64,000 nucleotides of DNA from Solenopsis invicta. Taxonomy: Eukaryota; Arthropoda; Insecta; Hymenoptera; Formicidae. Under the pieces are notes generated by a model that ran no database searches, was not told the origin of the DNA, and worked only from the letters and a program-made list of their open reading frames with translations. A program made the translations under genes and the position numbers. Where the stretch lies: assembly GCF_016802725.1 (NCBI RefSeq), contig NC_052679.1, forward strand, positions 14,315,635-14,379,634, read 5' to 3'. Positions 1-10,864 of this stretch are shown here, in pieces. Each line of letters starts with the position of its first letter. The first letter of the stretch is position 1.

Positions 1-1
1 A

Positions 2-848
2 AAACATAGAAATCGAAATCGGATCAAGGTATACGTTTGCGTATTTGTGTGTATGGCAATAAAGGCGGTGCACTTAGAAATAGTGAGCGATCTCACGACC
101 GAAAGTTTTCTTGCAGCATTGCGGCGTTTTATGGCCAGAAGAGGTATCCCGACACATGTTCATTCCGACAATGGAACGAACTTTGTCGGCGCTAATAATC
201 ATCTGAGAGAATTATATATACTCCTAAACTCCGACGAATACAAAAACCAAGTGAATCGGTTCTCGACAGAACATCACATTACGTGGCACTGTATTCCACC
301 AATCGCACCGCACTACGGCGGGAATCCACAGTAAAAATATTCAAACATCATTTCAAACGCGTCGTCGGAGATTCATTATTTACCTTTGAGGAATTAAATA
401 CTTTCGTTATAGAAGTCGAAGGAATTCTTAATTCTAGACCCATTGCCTCACTTTCGTCTGATCCTAACGATCCTTTAGTGTTAACACCTGCTCATTGCAG
501 ACCGTTAATTAATGTACCAGAGCCTGATTACTCGCATGTCCCTACCAATTATCTGCTTGGCAGCACATAACCAAGGTACGCCAGGATTTCTGGGCCCGTT
601 GGAGCTTGGAGTACCTGAACGAGCTTCAAATTCGTCGCAAGTGGGTCCAAGACGGAGAGGAAGTCTACATCGGTATGATCGTACTGGTCAAAGACAAAGG
701 ACTTCCATGTTCACAATGTGCGCTTGGCAAGATCACCGCAACACATCCTGGAGCAGACGGAATCATACGAACCGTTACTATTAAGACTGCGACGGGGAAT
801 CTGAAACGATCCGTCAAACATATATGTCCGCTCCCAATCGAACCGTAA
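2..848 (+). pseudogene. BEL/Pao retrotransposon pol, C-terminal end (integrase)
   Basis: This is the 3' end of a BEL/Pao polyprotein, cut by the window edge. The frame is open from base 2. It shows the integrase core with 'KAVHLEIVSDL' and the second catalytic aspartate in 'SDNGTNFVGAN'. A second frame (283-570) continues with 'EGILNSRPI' and 'LTPAHC', and a third (606-848) holds the BEL C-terminal domain with 'VLVKDKGLP' and 'TGNLKRSVKHICPLP'. Integrase inserts the cDNA copy into chromosomes. The three parts lie in three frames, so there is at least one indel near 320 and another between 548 and 606. The copy is therefore inactive as read, unless these are assembly errors. Family assignment is secure because motif order and the downstream purine tract and LTR all fit. 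Confidence 0.9.
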
Positions 849-915
849 CATTATACAAACATGCGCCGCTTAACGTACGATATAGTTGATCGGTACCCTC
901 TCAACGGGGGGAGTA

Positions 916-1302
916 TGTTGCGATCGAAAAAGGTAATACAATAGTGGGCCCACTACGAAGCGTATCGACAACGTCGAACGATAACCGCGTACGGTTGACC
1001 TACCGACGACTTGCATTCGAAAACGGCAAAGCTGATTAGTTTTCCCTCAGTTTCAAATTTTCGTATATATAGCGTCCACCTGCCGAGATCAGGTCAGAGA
1101 GAAAAAAGGTTTTTCGAAGCCTATAGTTACCGAGCCGAGTCTCGTGCGTTAATTATATTATTAGAGACCGCGATCTCTTTCCTCATTATACGATAAGTTC
1201 GTGCGACGAGGCCGAGACCTCTTTGTAATACACTAAAAATAATAAATATTTTTAACTAAACGAAATCAGTGTATGGAGTGAACTTCCATATACCACGAAA
1301 CA
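916..1302 (+). repeat. BEL/Pao 3' LTR
   Basis: The pol remnant is followed by a purine tract (902-915, CAACGGGGGGAGTA) and then a sequence that starts TGTTGCGATC and ends ACGAAACA. This is the expected polypurine tract plus 3' LTR. An AATAAA-type signal lies near 1238. The right edge is set where homology to an inverted family T LTR resumes at 1303, which implies that the BEL element inserted into that LTR. The 5' LTR lies outside the window, so the target duplication cannot be checked. Confidence 0.75.
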
Positions 1303-1810
1303 GAATGTGCAACGGATTAAACAGGAGTGAATTATGAATTGCGAACAACAAATGACAAAATGACTAAATGACTAAAATGACAAATGACTGAAAATGACGA
1401 AATGACTAAAATGACTAAAATGACCGAAATGAGCCGAAGCTCCTTTCTTTTATACCCGATTTTGCCTATGGTTCCTATGGGATTTTAATTAGCAGGTGTA
1501 CTGTTTCTTATTGTTGCCCACGCGTTCTCAGAACGTTCGGTTTCTAATCTGTTTTTCATCTGAGTAATCCATCCTATCGGTTAGGTTCCTTAGAAGATCG
1601 TTACCTATTAATTGCGCAACAAGTGTCAAAAGGGTCAATCATCCGCGTTTCAATGCTTGCTTCCGCCAAAGCCGGCACGTGTCAAACGTAGACCAACCGT
1701 ATTGACTCGACCGGACAATTTTAGCTTATTTGCGCGGTTAAGATAGACCATCTGTTCGCGATTTTCGGTTGCTTGGCCGCATCGATTTCGAAAGAAAAGA
1801 ATTGTTACTC
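1303..1810 (-). repeat. Family T LTR fragment, inverted
   Basis: The reverse complement matches the first part of the LTR at 15153-15640: the 'GAGTAACAATTCTTTTC' start, the stretch about converting Gypsy-like U3 sequence, a TATA region and the 'CATAATTCACTCC' segment. The first bases of the LTR (TGTTACGTCCTGC) are missing next to the polypurine tract at 1811-1822. The far end is cut at 1302 by the BEL LTR. It is the 3' LTR of the minus-strand element carrying the Tudor pseudogene at 2882-3480. Confidence 0.75.
1350..1431. repeat. AAATGACT-type short tandem repeat
   Basis: About ten copies of a 7-9 bp unit (AAATGACT, AAAATGAC) lie inside the inverted LTR. The plus-strand LTR has only about three copies of the corresponding motif near 15560-15585, so this is a local expansion of an LTR segment just downstream of the TATA box. 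Confidence 0.8.
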
Positions 1811-2604
1811 CTCCCCCCGCCTTAGACAAATGTTGGGGGTACACAACATTTGCAGAGTAAGAAGAATAATTCTTTTCTTTCGCGGGTATTTTTTCTTCAA
1901 GGGAGGACCCACTTGTTAGATTTCTCTTAGATGTGCATCCTGACGTTCTAAGGAAAAAGCAGGAAAGGAAAAATACAGCTTTTTCTTAATGCCTTCGTGC
2001 TCTTTTTACAATATAAATTTCTTTCCCCCCCTTTTTTTAATATAGTGAATATATATGTGTATATAATTTTCCTTATACGCATCCGATTTTATGTATGGAT
2101 CATTAAAATATTTCTTTTCTTTTTTCCAAGGTTTTTTTTTTTACCTGGACCCGTCTTTTAAGACCGTGTTCTGTTCAAGCTTCATTTACTTGTCGACCTG
2201 CGTGGATCCATCAAGGTGGATCCATCCGTCGGCATCTGCTTGCTGCAGGTGACGGAAGAATGCCCATTTTCTTTTCATGCTACCGTTTTTTCTTTTACGG
2301 TGGGTCTTTAAATTTATTTGAGAGTTTGATTACTGCACAGGGAATGAAGAGAAAGAAATGTAAACTCTCGTTTGGTACAGAATTATCTTATACTTATGGT
2401 TATCCTAATTTTAAGTTGTCTAGCATTTATCATATCGATTTTTGTTTGGGCGCTTTCTTATAATCAAGGTTTAATAATTATTGTCTAGTGTGGGCGTGTG
2501 TTATCCTTCCCTTTTTCCGTTAGTTTGTTTAAAAGTATAATTTTATTTTATTAATAATGTTCTTATATAGTATATGTATATATATAAATATATATATTTT
2601 TTTT

Positions 2605-2642
<38 letters not shown>

Positions 2643-2881
2643 TATTATTATTCCATATATTATTTATTTATTTACTTATTTATTTATTTATTTATATAAC
2701 TTCTTTGAAAGGAGAAGGTTGCGTGGGATACTTAATAGTAGATAAATAAAAAAAATAAAATAATATAAAATGATAACAGAAAAAAAAGGTTTTTATTAAA
2801 AACAAAACAAAAATTTTTTTTTTACAATAATAGAGGTGTCTTTGTGTATGCGTATATGTGTATTTATATTGAGATTTATTC
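1811..2881 (-). other. 3' noncoding region and polypurine tract of the inverted family T element
   Basis: On the minus strand this runs from the Tudor stop codon to the LTR. The polypurine tract is the complement of CTCCCCCCGCC at 1811-1821. About 1050 bp separate gene and LTR here, against about 225 bp in the plus-strand copy. The extra DNA holds a (TA)n run (about 2606-2636), a TTTA-rich run (about 2655-2695) and unassigned sequence. Both copies keep a GAAAGAAAAGAATT segment that is an inverted copy of the LTR start. Confidence 0.6.
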
Positions 2882-3479
2882 TTATACTACGGGAAAGGTA
2901 TCTACGGCGACACGATTTTTCTCTTCTCGTGCATGTCCTAGGAGTATCAGGGCTTCCCTCATCTGAATGGTCTTTCTCAATATAAGGTCGCTTTTGGGTC
3001 CGAGAATGGTGGCGGTCACCAATGCTGCCCCCGGTCTGAGTGGAAACCGTACCCACCCTCTTTCCCCTTCCGCCAAATTGCGGCATAGGGCCCTTGTCCT
3101 CTTGAGCCATGTATCCGTAGGTGTTGGAGGGGCTACATGCGCTAACCCACATGCGATGGCCTGCCATGAGAGCTTCCGGAATCTTGCTTCAAGGTTGTGA
3201 AGTTCTCGGAAGGCTCTCCAAGTGGTATGGCCCCAATCGGCCAACGCCACCAGGGCTCTTCCTCGAGTCTGGTTTATCTTTAGAATCTCGCCGCGCTGCC
3301 ATTCGCCTTGGTTGTCTCTGGTCGCAACTGCCTTTTCCTCGGTGATTTGATTAGGCCAAAGACTCATATTTTATCCTCTTCGGCCCATGTAGATCATCAG
3401 ATCGATGAGTAGATCCGTCAAAGTTGCCTCTCCGGTTTTGAGCCGCACCCAAAAGAGCAAGGGCAATTCGATAAATTGG

Positions 3480-3480
<1 letters not shown>
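2882..3480 (-). pseudogene. Tudor-domain protein of family T retroelement, damaged copy
   Basis: This minus-strand copy is homologous to the open gene at 14268-14927. From 3367 down to 2882 it encodes about 161 residues with the Tudor signature: 'GEWQRGEIL', 'ALVALADWGHTTW', 'LSWQAIACGLAHV' and the C-terminal 'LILLGHA'. It keeps two residues (VA before LADWGH) that the plus copy lacks, so this strand of the fold is more canonical here. Upstream, between 3370 and 3480, homology continues into the N-terminal part, but a TAA stop replaces a glutamine codon and the frame shifts before the (TA)n tract. It lies directly downstream of Gypsy pol on the same strand and upstream of a polypurine tract and LTR, which is the env position. 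Probably nonfunctional. Confidence 0.8.

Positions 3481-3481
<1 letters not shown>

Positions 3482-3527
<46 letters not shown>
3482..3527. repeat. (TA)n microsatellite
   Basis: Uninterrupted TA dinucleotides separate the Tudor pseudogene from the Gypsy pol fragment. The repeat replaces the integrase core and the N-terminus of the Tudor gene, so it probably marks a deletion or an assembly collapse point. Confidence 0.95.
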
Positions 3528-5295
3528 GTGTGTTTTGAACGCAACTACATTCTTTACAACTTCTAACTGTTTTTTCAATTTCGACATCGATTCCTTGCCA
3601 CCAAACGTAATTTTGCGCTAACGCTTTCATTCTTACAATGCCTATGTGACCTAAATGTAATTCTTTAAGAATTCTGTTTCTAAATTTCTCTGGAATAACG
3701 ACTCTGTCTTTACGTAACAAAATTCCATTGCTCAGGGCAAATTCATGGTTTTGCAACCCTAATTTTTTTAAACATTTACCCTTTTCGAGAGCTTCCACTA
3801 TTTTTGATAAATTTGTGTCTTTACATGTTTCTATTTGAATTTCACTCGCTTTTAATGGTAGCATATTTAACGTATCGATTGTGTAAACGTCTAGCGCATC
3901 GTATTTCGCCATATTATTCTCTTTAATCGGTAGTCGCGAAAATCCGTCAGCGTTGCCATGATTTTCAGTTTTTCTGTATTTTATATCGAAATCAAAACCT
4001 TGCAAAAACACTGCATAGTGCTGCATACGTATTGCACTGTACGCCGGTAAACCTTTTCCTGGATTCAAAATTTGCGTTAAAGGTTTATTATCAGTAAGTA
4101 ACGTAAAATGTTTACCGTACAAGAAGTTATGAAACTTTTTAATTCCGAAAATAATGGCATACGCCTCTTTATCGATTTGCGTATATTTTCTTTGTGTATC
4201 ATTTAAAGTATTTGACGCATATTCTATCACTCGCTCCGTTCCGTTTGGATATACATGTGATAGTACGGCACCCATTCCGTATGGGCTAGCATCGGTAGCT
4301 AAAACAATTGGCAGCTTAGGATTGAACGACACTAATATTTTATCACTACAGAATGCTTGCTTAGCATTATTAAACGCTCTTTCACAAGCGGGAGTCCATC
4401 TAAACTGTGAATTCTTTTTCAATAAATCATTTAATGGTTTCAAAATGTAACTCAAATTTTCTATAAATTGTCCGTAATAATTTATTAAACCCATGAACGC
4501 TTGGACTTCAGATACGTTCTTAGGTCTCGGCAACTTTTCTACAGCTTCTATTTTCTTTCGCTCTTTTTTTATACCATCTTTTCCAATAACATGTCGGCAA
4601 TACGAAATCTGGTTTATCAAAAATTCACATTTTTCCAAATTTGTTCTAACATTATATTCCGATAAACGATTTAACACTAATTCCAAAATCTCAAAATCTT
4701 TTTCAATGTTTACATTTGCAATTTTAATATCATCCAGAAAAATATTCCAGTAATATCTGGAATATTTTTCAAAATATTTTCAATTGTTCTCTGCCAGATC
4801 GCCGGTGCCGATGCTATTCCATACATGAGTCGATTGCATTGATATAGACCTTTGGAAGTATTTAGAGTAAGGATTTTGTTGTCCTCCTCTCTTAATTCTA
4901 ACTGCAAATAAGCTTGTTTCAAGTCTAATTTAGAAAATATTACACAGCCAGCTAATTTAGCAAAAAGCTCCTCATGAGTCGGTAATGGATGCTCGTCAAC
5001 CAATAAGCATGAATTTACAGTGACGCTAAAATCGCCGCAGATTCTGACTCCGTCATCTTTTTTTAAAACTGGTACAATTGGAGTTGCCTAGGTAGATGCT
5101 TCCACTGGTTTCAAAATTCCAGCTTCCACCATTCTATCTAATTCATTTTCTACTTTGCTTTTAATTTGAAAAGGCACTTGCCTGCTCCGCAAAAACACTG
5201 GCTGAGAATTTGGTTTTAAATTTAATTGAGCTTTAATTTTTTTAATTGGAGAAAATTCTTCACTAGTTACATTTGCATATTTTTTAAACGATTAT
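3528..5295 (-). pseudogene. Gypsy (Ty3-type) pol: RT, RNase H, integrase zinc finger
   Basis: On the minus strand the order is RT fingers and palm ('DDGVRICGDFSVTVN', 'FSKLDLKQAYLQLEL'), RT thumb ('CEFLINQISYC'), RNase H ('LATDASPYGMGAVLSH', 'KEAYAIIFGIKKFHNFLYG', 'LLTDNKPL') and the HHCC zinc finger of integrase ('CKECSC'). The sequence resembles the K02A2.6-like Gypsy lineage. Damage is clear: a TAG replaces the usual Trp near 5091, and a frameshift near 4715-4740 hits the catalytic YxDD region. The integrase catalytic core is absent and the frame ends in the TA microsatellite. The Tudor pseudogene follows on the same strand, so this is plausibly the pol of the same family T element, though the junction is not clean. 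Confidence 0.85.
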
Positions 5296-5904
5296 TCCAC
5301 GAATAAATTTCAGAACGACTAAAAAAAAGTTACAGTCTTTTTTTATAAACAAATAAAAAAATTCGAAGATTGTGAAATAAATTTTATGAGATATTTTAAG
5401 AAAGTATAATACTAAATGCTGTGTATAATAAAATATGAAAAAATACGATATATTTAAAAAAAAATCTAAAAATAAGAGAGAAAAACTTATATATATGTTC
5501 TTTATTCATTTTTAAGAAAATGTTCATTCAATGAGTAAATATAGTATATTATTTAAAAAATTACAAGATGTTTTTAATTATAAGACATTTTTTGAAAAAA
5601 TATGAAAAAATTTTTTTATCAGCGTTACGCGTGCCCCCATCATATCGTAAACGTGATACGTTCTTGTGCGCACGGCGGGATCATCACATTACCCTCACGT
5701 CGTGAAATATTCCTATCATGGCGTGATTACACTATGCGAGCTTTTACGCGTACACGCGTGCGCCCATCACATTGTGAGGGCACTGTGATGCACTTTTGCA
5801 CGCACAACGTGATTATCACATCGTGAAGATAACGTGAACTTACGAATTGTTATCTGGGAAACTTCGTTAGACAGTCAAGATTCTCGAGTCTACTGTTGAG
5901 GTTA
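5296..5904. other. AT-rich spacer with a cluster of imperfect palindromes
   Basis: I see no gene. Between 5620 and 5830 there is a GC-richer block with repeated inverted motifs of the type TCACATTGTGA, TCACGTCGTGA and AACGTGATTATCACATCGTG. Two longer stretches (about 5688-5712 and 5778-5802) are near reverse complements of each other. This may be the remains of a foldback element. Confidence 0.4.
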
Positions 5905-6010
5905 TAATGGCTGTGTTCCGATATTAACTGCCAGTACTGAAAATGTATAGTATAGGTGACATGAACTATAAATTTTCAGTACTGCCAGTAAAAACGGAAC
6001 ACAGCCAATA
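5905..6010. mobile_element. MITE with about 45-bp terminal inverted repeats
   Basis: TGGCTGTGTTCC at 5908-5919 pairs with GGAACACAGCCA at 5996-6007, and the inverted match continues inward through ACTGNCAGTACTGAAAAT and TATAGT, leaving a short loop. Flanks read TATAA and AATATAA, so the target site is probably TA. It has no coding capacity and would be mobilised by a Tc1/mariner-type transposase elsewhere (inference). Confidence 0.75.
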
Positions 6011-6191
6011 TAAAAGCAGATATAATACTTAAGTTTGCTGTTTTTAGTAATTTTATAAAAATTAGCAATTTCCGAATATGTTGTTTTCTAATTAATATTA
6101 CATACCTGAGTATTTTTCTTTTATTCTTGATGCTAAATTAATGTAATTAATTCGTTGCACTAATTGACAGAACGTTACAGATACAATAGAA

Positions 6192-6528
6192 CAGTGCTCG
6201 GAATTAGTGGCACATTTTGAGCTGATTTCCGAGGCGACGCCTACTGTCTCCCCTCGAGCCCCTCACTCCGCTCGCTGGCCTACAGCCGAGCTGCCGGCCG
6301 CGCGTCAAATGTTGTGGCTCAGGAGCGTAGAGCGTCCCTTGTAAAAGAAATAGCCTAGGCCCTAGGCTATTTCTTTTACAAGGGACGCTCTACGCTCCTG
6401 AGCCACAACATTTGACGCGCGGCCGGCAGCTCGGCTGTAGGCCAGCGAGCGGAGTGAGGGGCTCGAGGGGAGACAGTAGGCGTCGCCTCGGAAATCAGCT
6501 CGAAATGTGCCACTAATTCCGAGCACTG
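6192..6528. mobile_element. hAT-like foldback element, near-perfect 337-bp palindrome
   Basis: Two 168-base arms (6192-6359 and 6361-6528) are inverted copies separated by a single base. I find one clear mismatch, in CACATTTTGAG against CACATTTCGAG. The ends read CAGTGCTCGG and CCGAGCACTG, fitting the CAGNG terminus of hAT elements. An 8-bp direct duplication, CAATAGAA, flanks it exactly (6184-6191 and 6529-6536), which is hAT target-site length. The arms are GC-rich against an AT-rich background. Open frames inside are by-products of the palindrome. Confidence 0.88.
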
Positions 6529-6536
6529 CAATAGAA

Positions 6537-7965
6537 TATTGAGTCTGTTCCATTTAGCTCAATGTATGCAATATTCCCATTGGAGGATTCATAGGAAATA
6601 TCACGGAAACAGCCGATTCATAAATAAGCATTAGCTTGAGCATTGCTTTGCGAAGCAAGCTCTTATATCAAATAAGCACAACTTGAGCAAGAATTTCTTC
6701 GCCAAGCTTGCCTTAAGTTATGACTATGAAATGTACTATTATTGAGACAATCTTATTCGAATAAGACGATCTTCGTCAAGACGGTCTTAAGTGCTGACTT
6801 GAGACTCGATTATGAATACCGGCCTATGACAGGGCGCAATAAGTCCAAAATAGCCGCACCCTGACCACAAAGAGCAACCTCGGGAGGTGATGCGAGAACG
6901 TCCCACCAAATGCAGGATAAGTCTGCGATCAAGATGAGGCCGGCGTATAGGAGGCAAGTCTATATGAGGCATGGCCAAGCGACCATCCCTGCGGCTAACT
7001 AAAGGCGGAATAACTCGACCTTGTCCAGGCATTAACCGCATCCAATCCAATGTAGAACCAAATTGAAGTCGATGGAAACATGTCGGATTGAGCTCTCACT
7101 TCAATCCACAAGTTCTAGTGGAGTGACAGCAAATTGAACCCGGTGGAAACGGTTGCAACTAATTAAAACTAAATAGTGCCAACCTGTATTTATTTTATTC
7201 CATGTTTGCAGGTGATGGGTGCTGTAAGAAAGTTCAAAGAGGTTAAAAATTGCATATAATTCATCATAAAAATTTAATAAAAACCTATAGGTTCAGATAA
7301 ATTATATAAAATTATTCTATTTTATTTTAATATATATATATTCTATAAAATTAAGTCGGCCCTACTGAAATATTAATTGTCTTTACTTCTACTCCACTTC
7401 CAGTGGAAACAAAACATTAAACTTGACCTGCACCAAAGTGGAACCGAATTGAGCGTATTGATGAAAACTAGACCCTGTCTCCAAACAGGATCTGAAGATT
7501 CCAGTAGTCCTCCAGGTACCACTCGCTGCAAACCCACTCTCTATTGTTATACCACTGGTCCCATTGGCGGTACACCAGCGCCGATATGCTGCATTGAATA
7601 AGTTTATAAATCCAGCTATCTGGATTTGATTTCGAGAGTTGTTTTGAAACAAAAACAAGAAAAATATTTAGTATTACAATTGTACACATAAAATAGTAAT
7701 TTAAACTTGATATAAATAATAAAAACTTACGGGGCTAATAATTCTCAACTCTAATAAGTATCGAGTATCGGCACAACGAGCTGCTCCTCGTTATGTACCA
7801 CCAAGCTCTGAAAAACAAAAAATGTATTAAAAATCTAAAATATATATATTTTCAAAAATGTCAGGTTTAAAAAAAATAAAATTACCTTACCGCATCTGCT
7901 GGATACGTAACGCGAATTACGTTGAATAATCCTTCCATTTTGGAAAAAAACTGTGAAAACTATTT
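6537..7965. other. Unassigned sequence without a supported gene
   Basis: No known domain could be read on either strand. A motif of the form AAATTGAA(N)xGTGGAAAC recurs around 7060, 7130 and 7400. The stretch 6787-7050 is open on the minus strand (87 codons) with an arginine/proline-rich product I do not recognise. The rest is AT-rich. It is probably degraded repeat DNA. Confidence 0.3.
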
Positions 7966-8544
7966 TGTTACGTCCTGTGGAGTAACAATTCTTTTCTTTC
8001 GAAATCGATGCAGCCAAGCAACCGAAAATTTCGAAAAGATGATCTACCTTAACCGCGCAGATACACTAAAGTCGAGTCAATACGGCTGGTCCACCCTTGA
8101 CACGTGCCGATTTTGGCGGATGATTGACCCCATCGACACGAAACACTTGTCGTACAATTAAAAAGTAGCGCGCGGACGACAATAGGAAGAAGTACACCTG
8201 CGGATTAAAATCCCATAGAAATCATAGGCAGAATCAGGTATAAAAGGAAGGAGCTCCGGAGCCCGCGGGCACTTACTTACTTTCTTACAATCATTTACAG
8301 TCACTTAAGGGCACATACCGCACCTTTTTTTTCATTCTGATCAATCGCTCATTTTTCGCTTCGCGATTCACTCTAGTTCGATCCGGCGCACATTCCGTGA
8401 CATTATATGTCCGAGTTTGTGACGTTCGGATTCGTATTCACCGTACTTAAATTCGACGCGGCATTGTGAGATCCGAACACTCTGAGTGCCAACCGTCGAC
8501 CAACCGTCCGCCGTTGTAAGCTGAATCCGCTCTGCCAACCACTA
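7966..8544 (+). repeat. Family T LTR, 5' part, ending at assembly gap
   Basis: It starts TGTTACGTCC and follows the LTR at 15153 closely: GAGTAACAATTCTTTTC, a GTATAAAAGGAAGGAGC promoter segment near 8240, and the exon-1 stretch up to CCAACCACTA before the N run. The rest of the LTR is lost in the gap. Whether this was a solo LTR or part of a full element cannot be told. Confidence 0.85.
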
Positions 8545-8644
8545 NNNNNNNNNNNNNNNNNNNNNNNNNNNNNNNNNNNNNNNNNNNNNNNNNNNNNNNN
8601 NNNNNNNNNNNNNNNNNNNNNNNNNNNNNNNNNNNNNNNNNNNN
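8545..8644. other. Assembly gap (100 N)
   Basis: Exactly 100 unknown bases, a conventional length for a gap of unknown size. The flanks belong to different LTR families, so the true distance between them is not known. Confidence 0.99.
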
Positions 8645-9578
8645 TGGTCCTCGAATCGTTATCACTCTGTTTACTTAAACATTGATTACGCAGAACTACC
8701 GGTTAGGTTCGTACACGTGTCCCCGATTTAATCCCCCCTCGCCCTGACCCGGTCGCGTAACATCGTCTCCGGTTAGACCCCCCGTGAGACCCGAAATATT
8801 CCCCCCTTCCCCGCACGCGGCACATTTCAAAGGTGTCAAATTTATTTAAACATCGGCCAAGAACATGGTCCTCGAATCGTTATCACTGTTTATATAAACA
8901 TTGATTACGCAGAACCATTTCCGATTTCAAAGTACTGTCATACCCACCTCCTCGCGGTGTGATTTATTATGTTTATGTAAACAGAGTGACAAGTACATGG
9001 TCCATGTTTACATTAAATGGCCAGTTGCCTCCACGGGACACATTTCAAAGGTGTCAAATTTATTTAAACATTGGCCAAGAACATGGTCCTCGAATCGTTA
9101 TCTCTGTTTATATAAACATTGATTACGCAGAACTACCGGTTAGGTTTACACGTGTGCCCCCGTTTTAAGCCCCCCCTCCCCCTCCCCAACCGGTTTGGTC
9201 CACCCGCGGGACCTTATCGCCGGTTAGGTCCCCCCGCGCGACCCGAAATATTCCCCCCCCCTTCCCCGCACCCCCCTGAGATCCCTGGGTTAGAATCCGC
9301 CTATGCATTCTACTCCTATAAAATGTGCAACTTCCGAGCGCCTCGGGCATTCACATTTGCATTCGCACTCGCATTTACATTGATGTTCATTCACATTCGT
9401 ATACACGTTTTGCATCTTTACCTAACAAGTTTAGAAGCAGTGCGGGTATTTTAAGAACAATCTGTGCTCAAAAAATTCATAAGCATCCCTTAGAGCAGAC
9501 AGCCTACGCTTTGTTGAGCACCTTCAACTCCACAGAATTCTGCAGTCTTTTTTTGTCTGTTAACAAGTTTTTCACGGC
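8645..9578 (+). repeat. K-like LTR fragment with repeated U3 segment
   Basis: A segment containing CATGGTCCTCGAATCG, TTTATTTAAACATTGG and GATTACGCAGAAC occurs three times (from 8645, about 8826 and about 9042), as in duplicated U3 enhancers. A TATA box (CCTATAAAAT, 9315-9324) follows. Downstream sequence aligns by eye with exon 1 of the LTR at 51773: GTGCGGGTATTTTAAG, AATCTGTGCT, and a GAGC(A/G)GACAGCCT segment. Homology stops near 9578, at the position of the splice donor in K2. Confidence 0.65.
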
Positions 9579-9789
9579 TAGATAAGGGCGGCCGCTGATA
9601 GGCCGCGCCGCTAGGCGCAAGGATATCGCGCACCCTGTGAGAGGGGTAGCGCCCATCGATCGCGCATCGAGCACGATCCTCTAGGCTTTTGCGTGCGACC
9701 CGGCGTTCAGCGTACATGGTGCGTTAGAGAGAGCGAGCGAGAGATATCGTCCCGGCTATCGGAGGGACTGATATCGGCGAGAGTGCCCG
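9579..9789. other. GC-rich flank of solo LTR A
   Basis: CpG-rich sequence with no gene I recognise. It is continuous with 12754 onward once the solo LTR and one target copy are removed. It contains GA-rich and CGCG-rich stretches and may be the remains of another element's LTR or leader. Confidence 0.3.
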
Positions 9790-10256
9790 TGTTACGTCCT
9801 GCGGAGTAACGATTCTTTCCTTCGCAACCAGCGGATATTCTAATTAACGGGCGAGCGACGGTGATCTCACCCCGATCCCAAGAATTCGGTGACTCTCACG
9901 GCAATAACTGGATGTCACGAATTAAGTAGTTATAAATTCATCAATTGAGGAGATCTGAGGTGACACCGTTGCTCGATACCGGAAACACTCAAGATAGTAA
10001 AATCAGGGATCTGGAAGACGCATGTGTGCATCCCTTTGAGTTCTGATGCCCGACACCCGCATAGCAACAAATCAAAGAATTTTTTGACATTTAATGCTTC
10101 TGAGAGTTCAATTGTCAAACCTGCCGCTTTCTCGGATAACAATTACCGAGGAATATAAAAAAGTCGTAAAAGTAAATATTGCACGTGGGTGTATTAATGA
10201 ATAAAGTGGTGCACACGGCCCTCGAAGGGACAAAGGGAATCATAGATGAAAAATAG

Positions 10257-10264
10257 TATAAATA
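10257..10264 (+). promoter_or_regulatory. TATA box of LTR A
   Basis: TATAAATA precedes a segment (GGTGCGTCTTCCAGCGGAGCG) that is shared at the same spacing with LTRs B and C. Transcription probably starts about 25-30 bases downstream, near 10290. This would drive both the retroelement RNA and the LTR-encoded protein. Confidence 0.75.
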
Positions 10265-10773
10265 GGTGCGTCTTCCAGCGGAGCGCGCAGTACGCAGTTC
10301 GTAGTTCGCAGTTCACAGTACACAATTCGCTTCACGCAGACCGTACAGTTCGGTTCAGCCTAGTCTCGTCTCCATCCGAATCGCAGTTCCGTGGCATCTT
10401 GCATGCCCGAGTTCTGCGACTCTCGGATACGCGGCCTTTAAACTCGTGCGCGGCGCAAGTTTCGGTCGAGAGGAAAAAGTGTCAGTTCAAACGTCCCCGG
10501 TTGGGATCTGCGGACCATTGTCCATTGGACCCGGAACACCCCCGACCGGATCTACTACCTCCCGCCGAGTCCGGCCCAGTTTGAAGCCCTGCGGCTCCGA
10601 GAGAATAGCATTCACCTGCATCGACTCACGCTACAATCTGCAAGCAGTAAGTCCCGAATCAACCGTTTGTTTCGCTCTCGTTCTTCGAACATCCTTTCTC
10701 TCTCTAGCGCGAAAGATTTCGAACATAATACATTTATTGAGGTTATTACTCTTTTCTCCCCATGCTCCTCTCC

Positions 10774-10776
<3 letters not shown>

Positions 10777-10858
<82 letters not shown>
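10777..10858. repeat. (CT)n microsatellite in LTR intron
   Basis: About 41 CT units lie inside the predicted intron of LTR A. The same position holds only about 10-12 CT units in LTR C (about 40147-40160) and about 9 in LTR B (35272-35289), so its length is unstable between copies. Confidence 0.95.

Positions 10859-10864
<6 letters not shown>

Noticed and set aside
3482..3527. C-terminal IYIYIY tail of the Gypsy pol frame
   Set aside because: It is read-through of the TA microsatellite, not part of the protein.
6362..6553. 63-codon minus-strand frame
   Set aside because: It lies in one arm of the palindromic foldback and is mirrored in the other arm.
10257..10300. tRNA or other structured RNA gene near the LTR promoters
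   Set aside because: No cloverleaf or internal promoter boxes could be found; the conservation is explained by the shared promoter.
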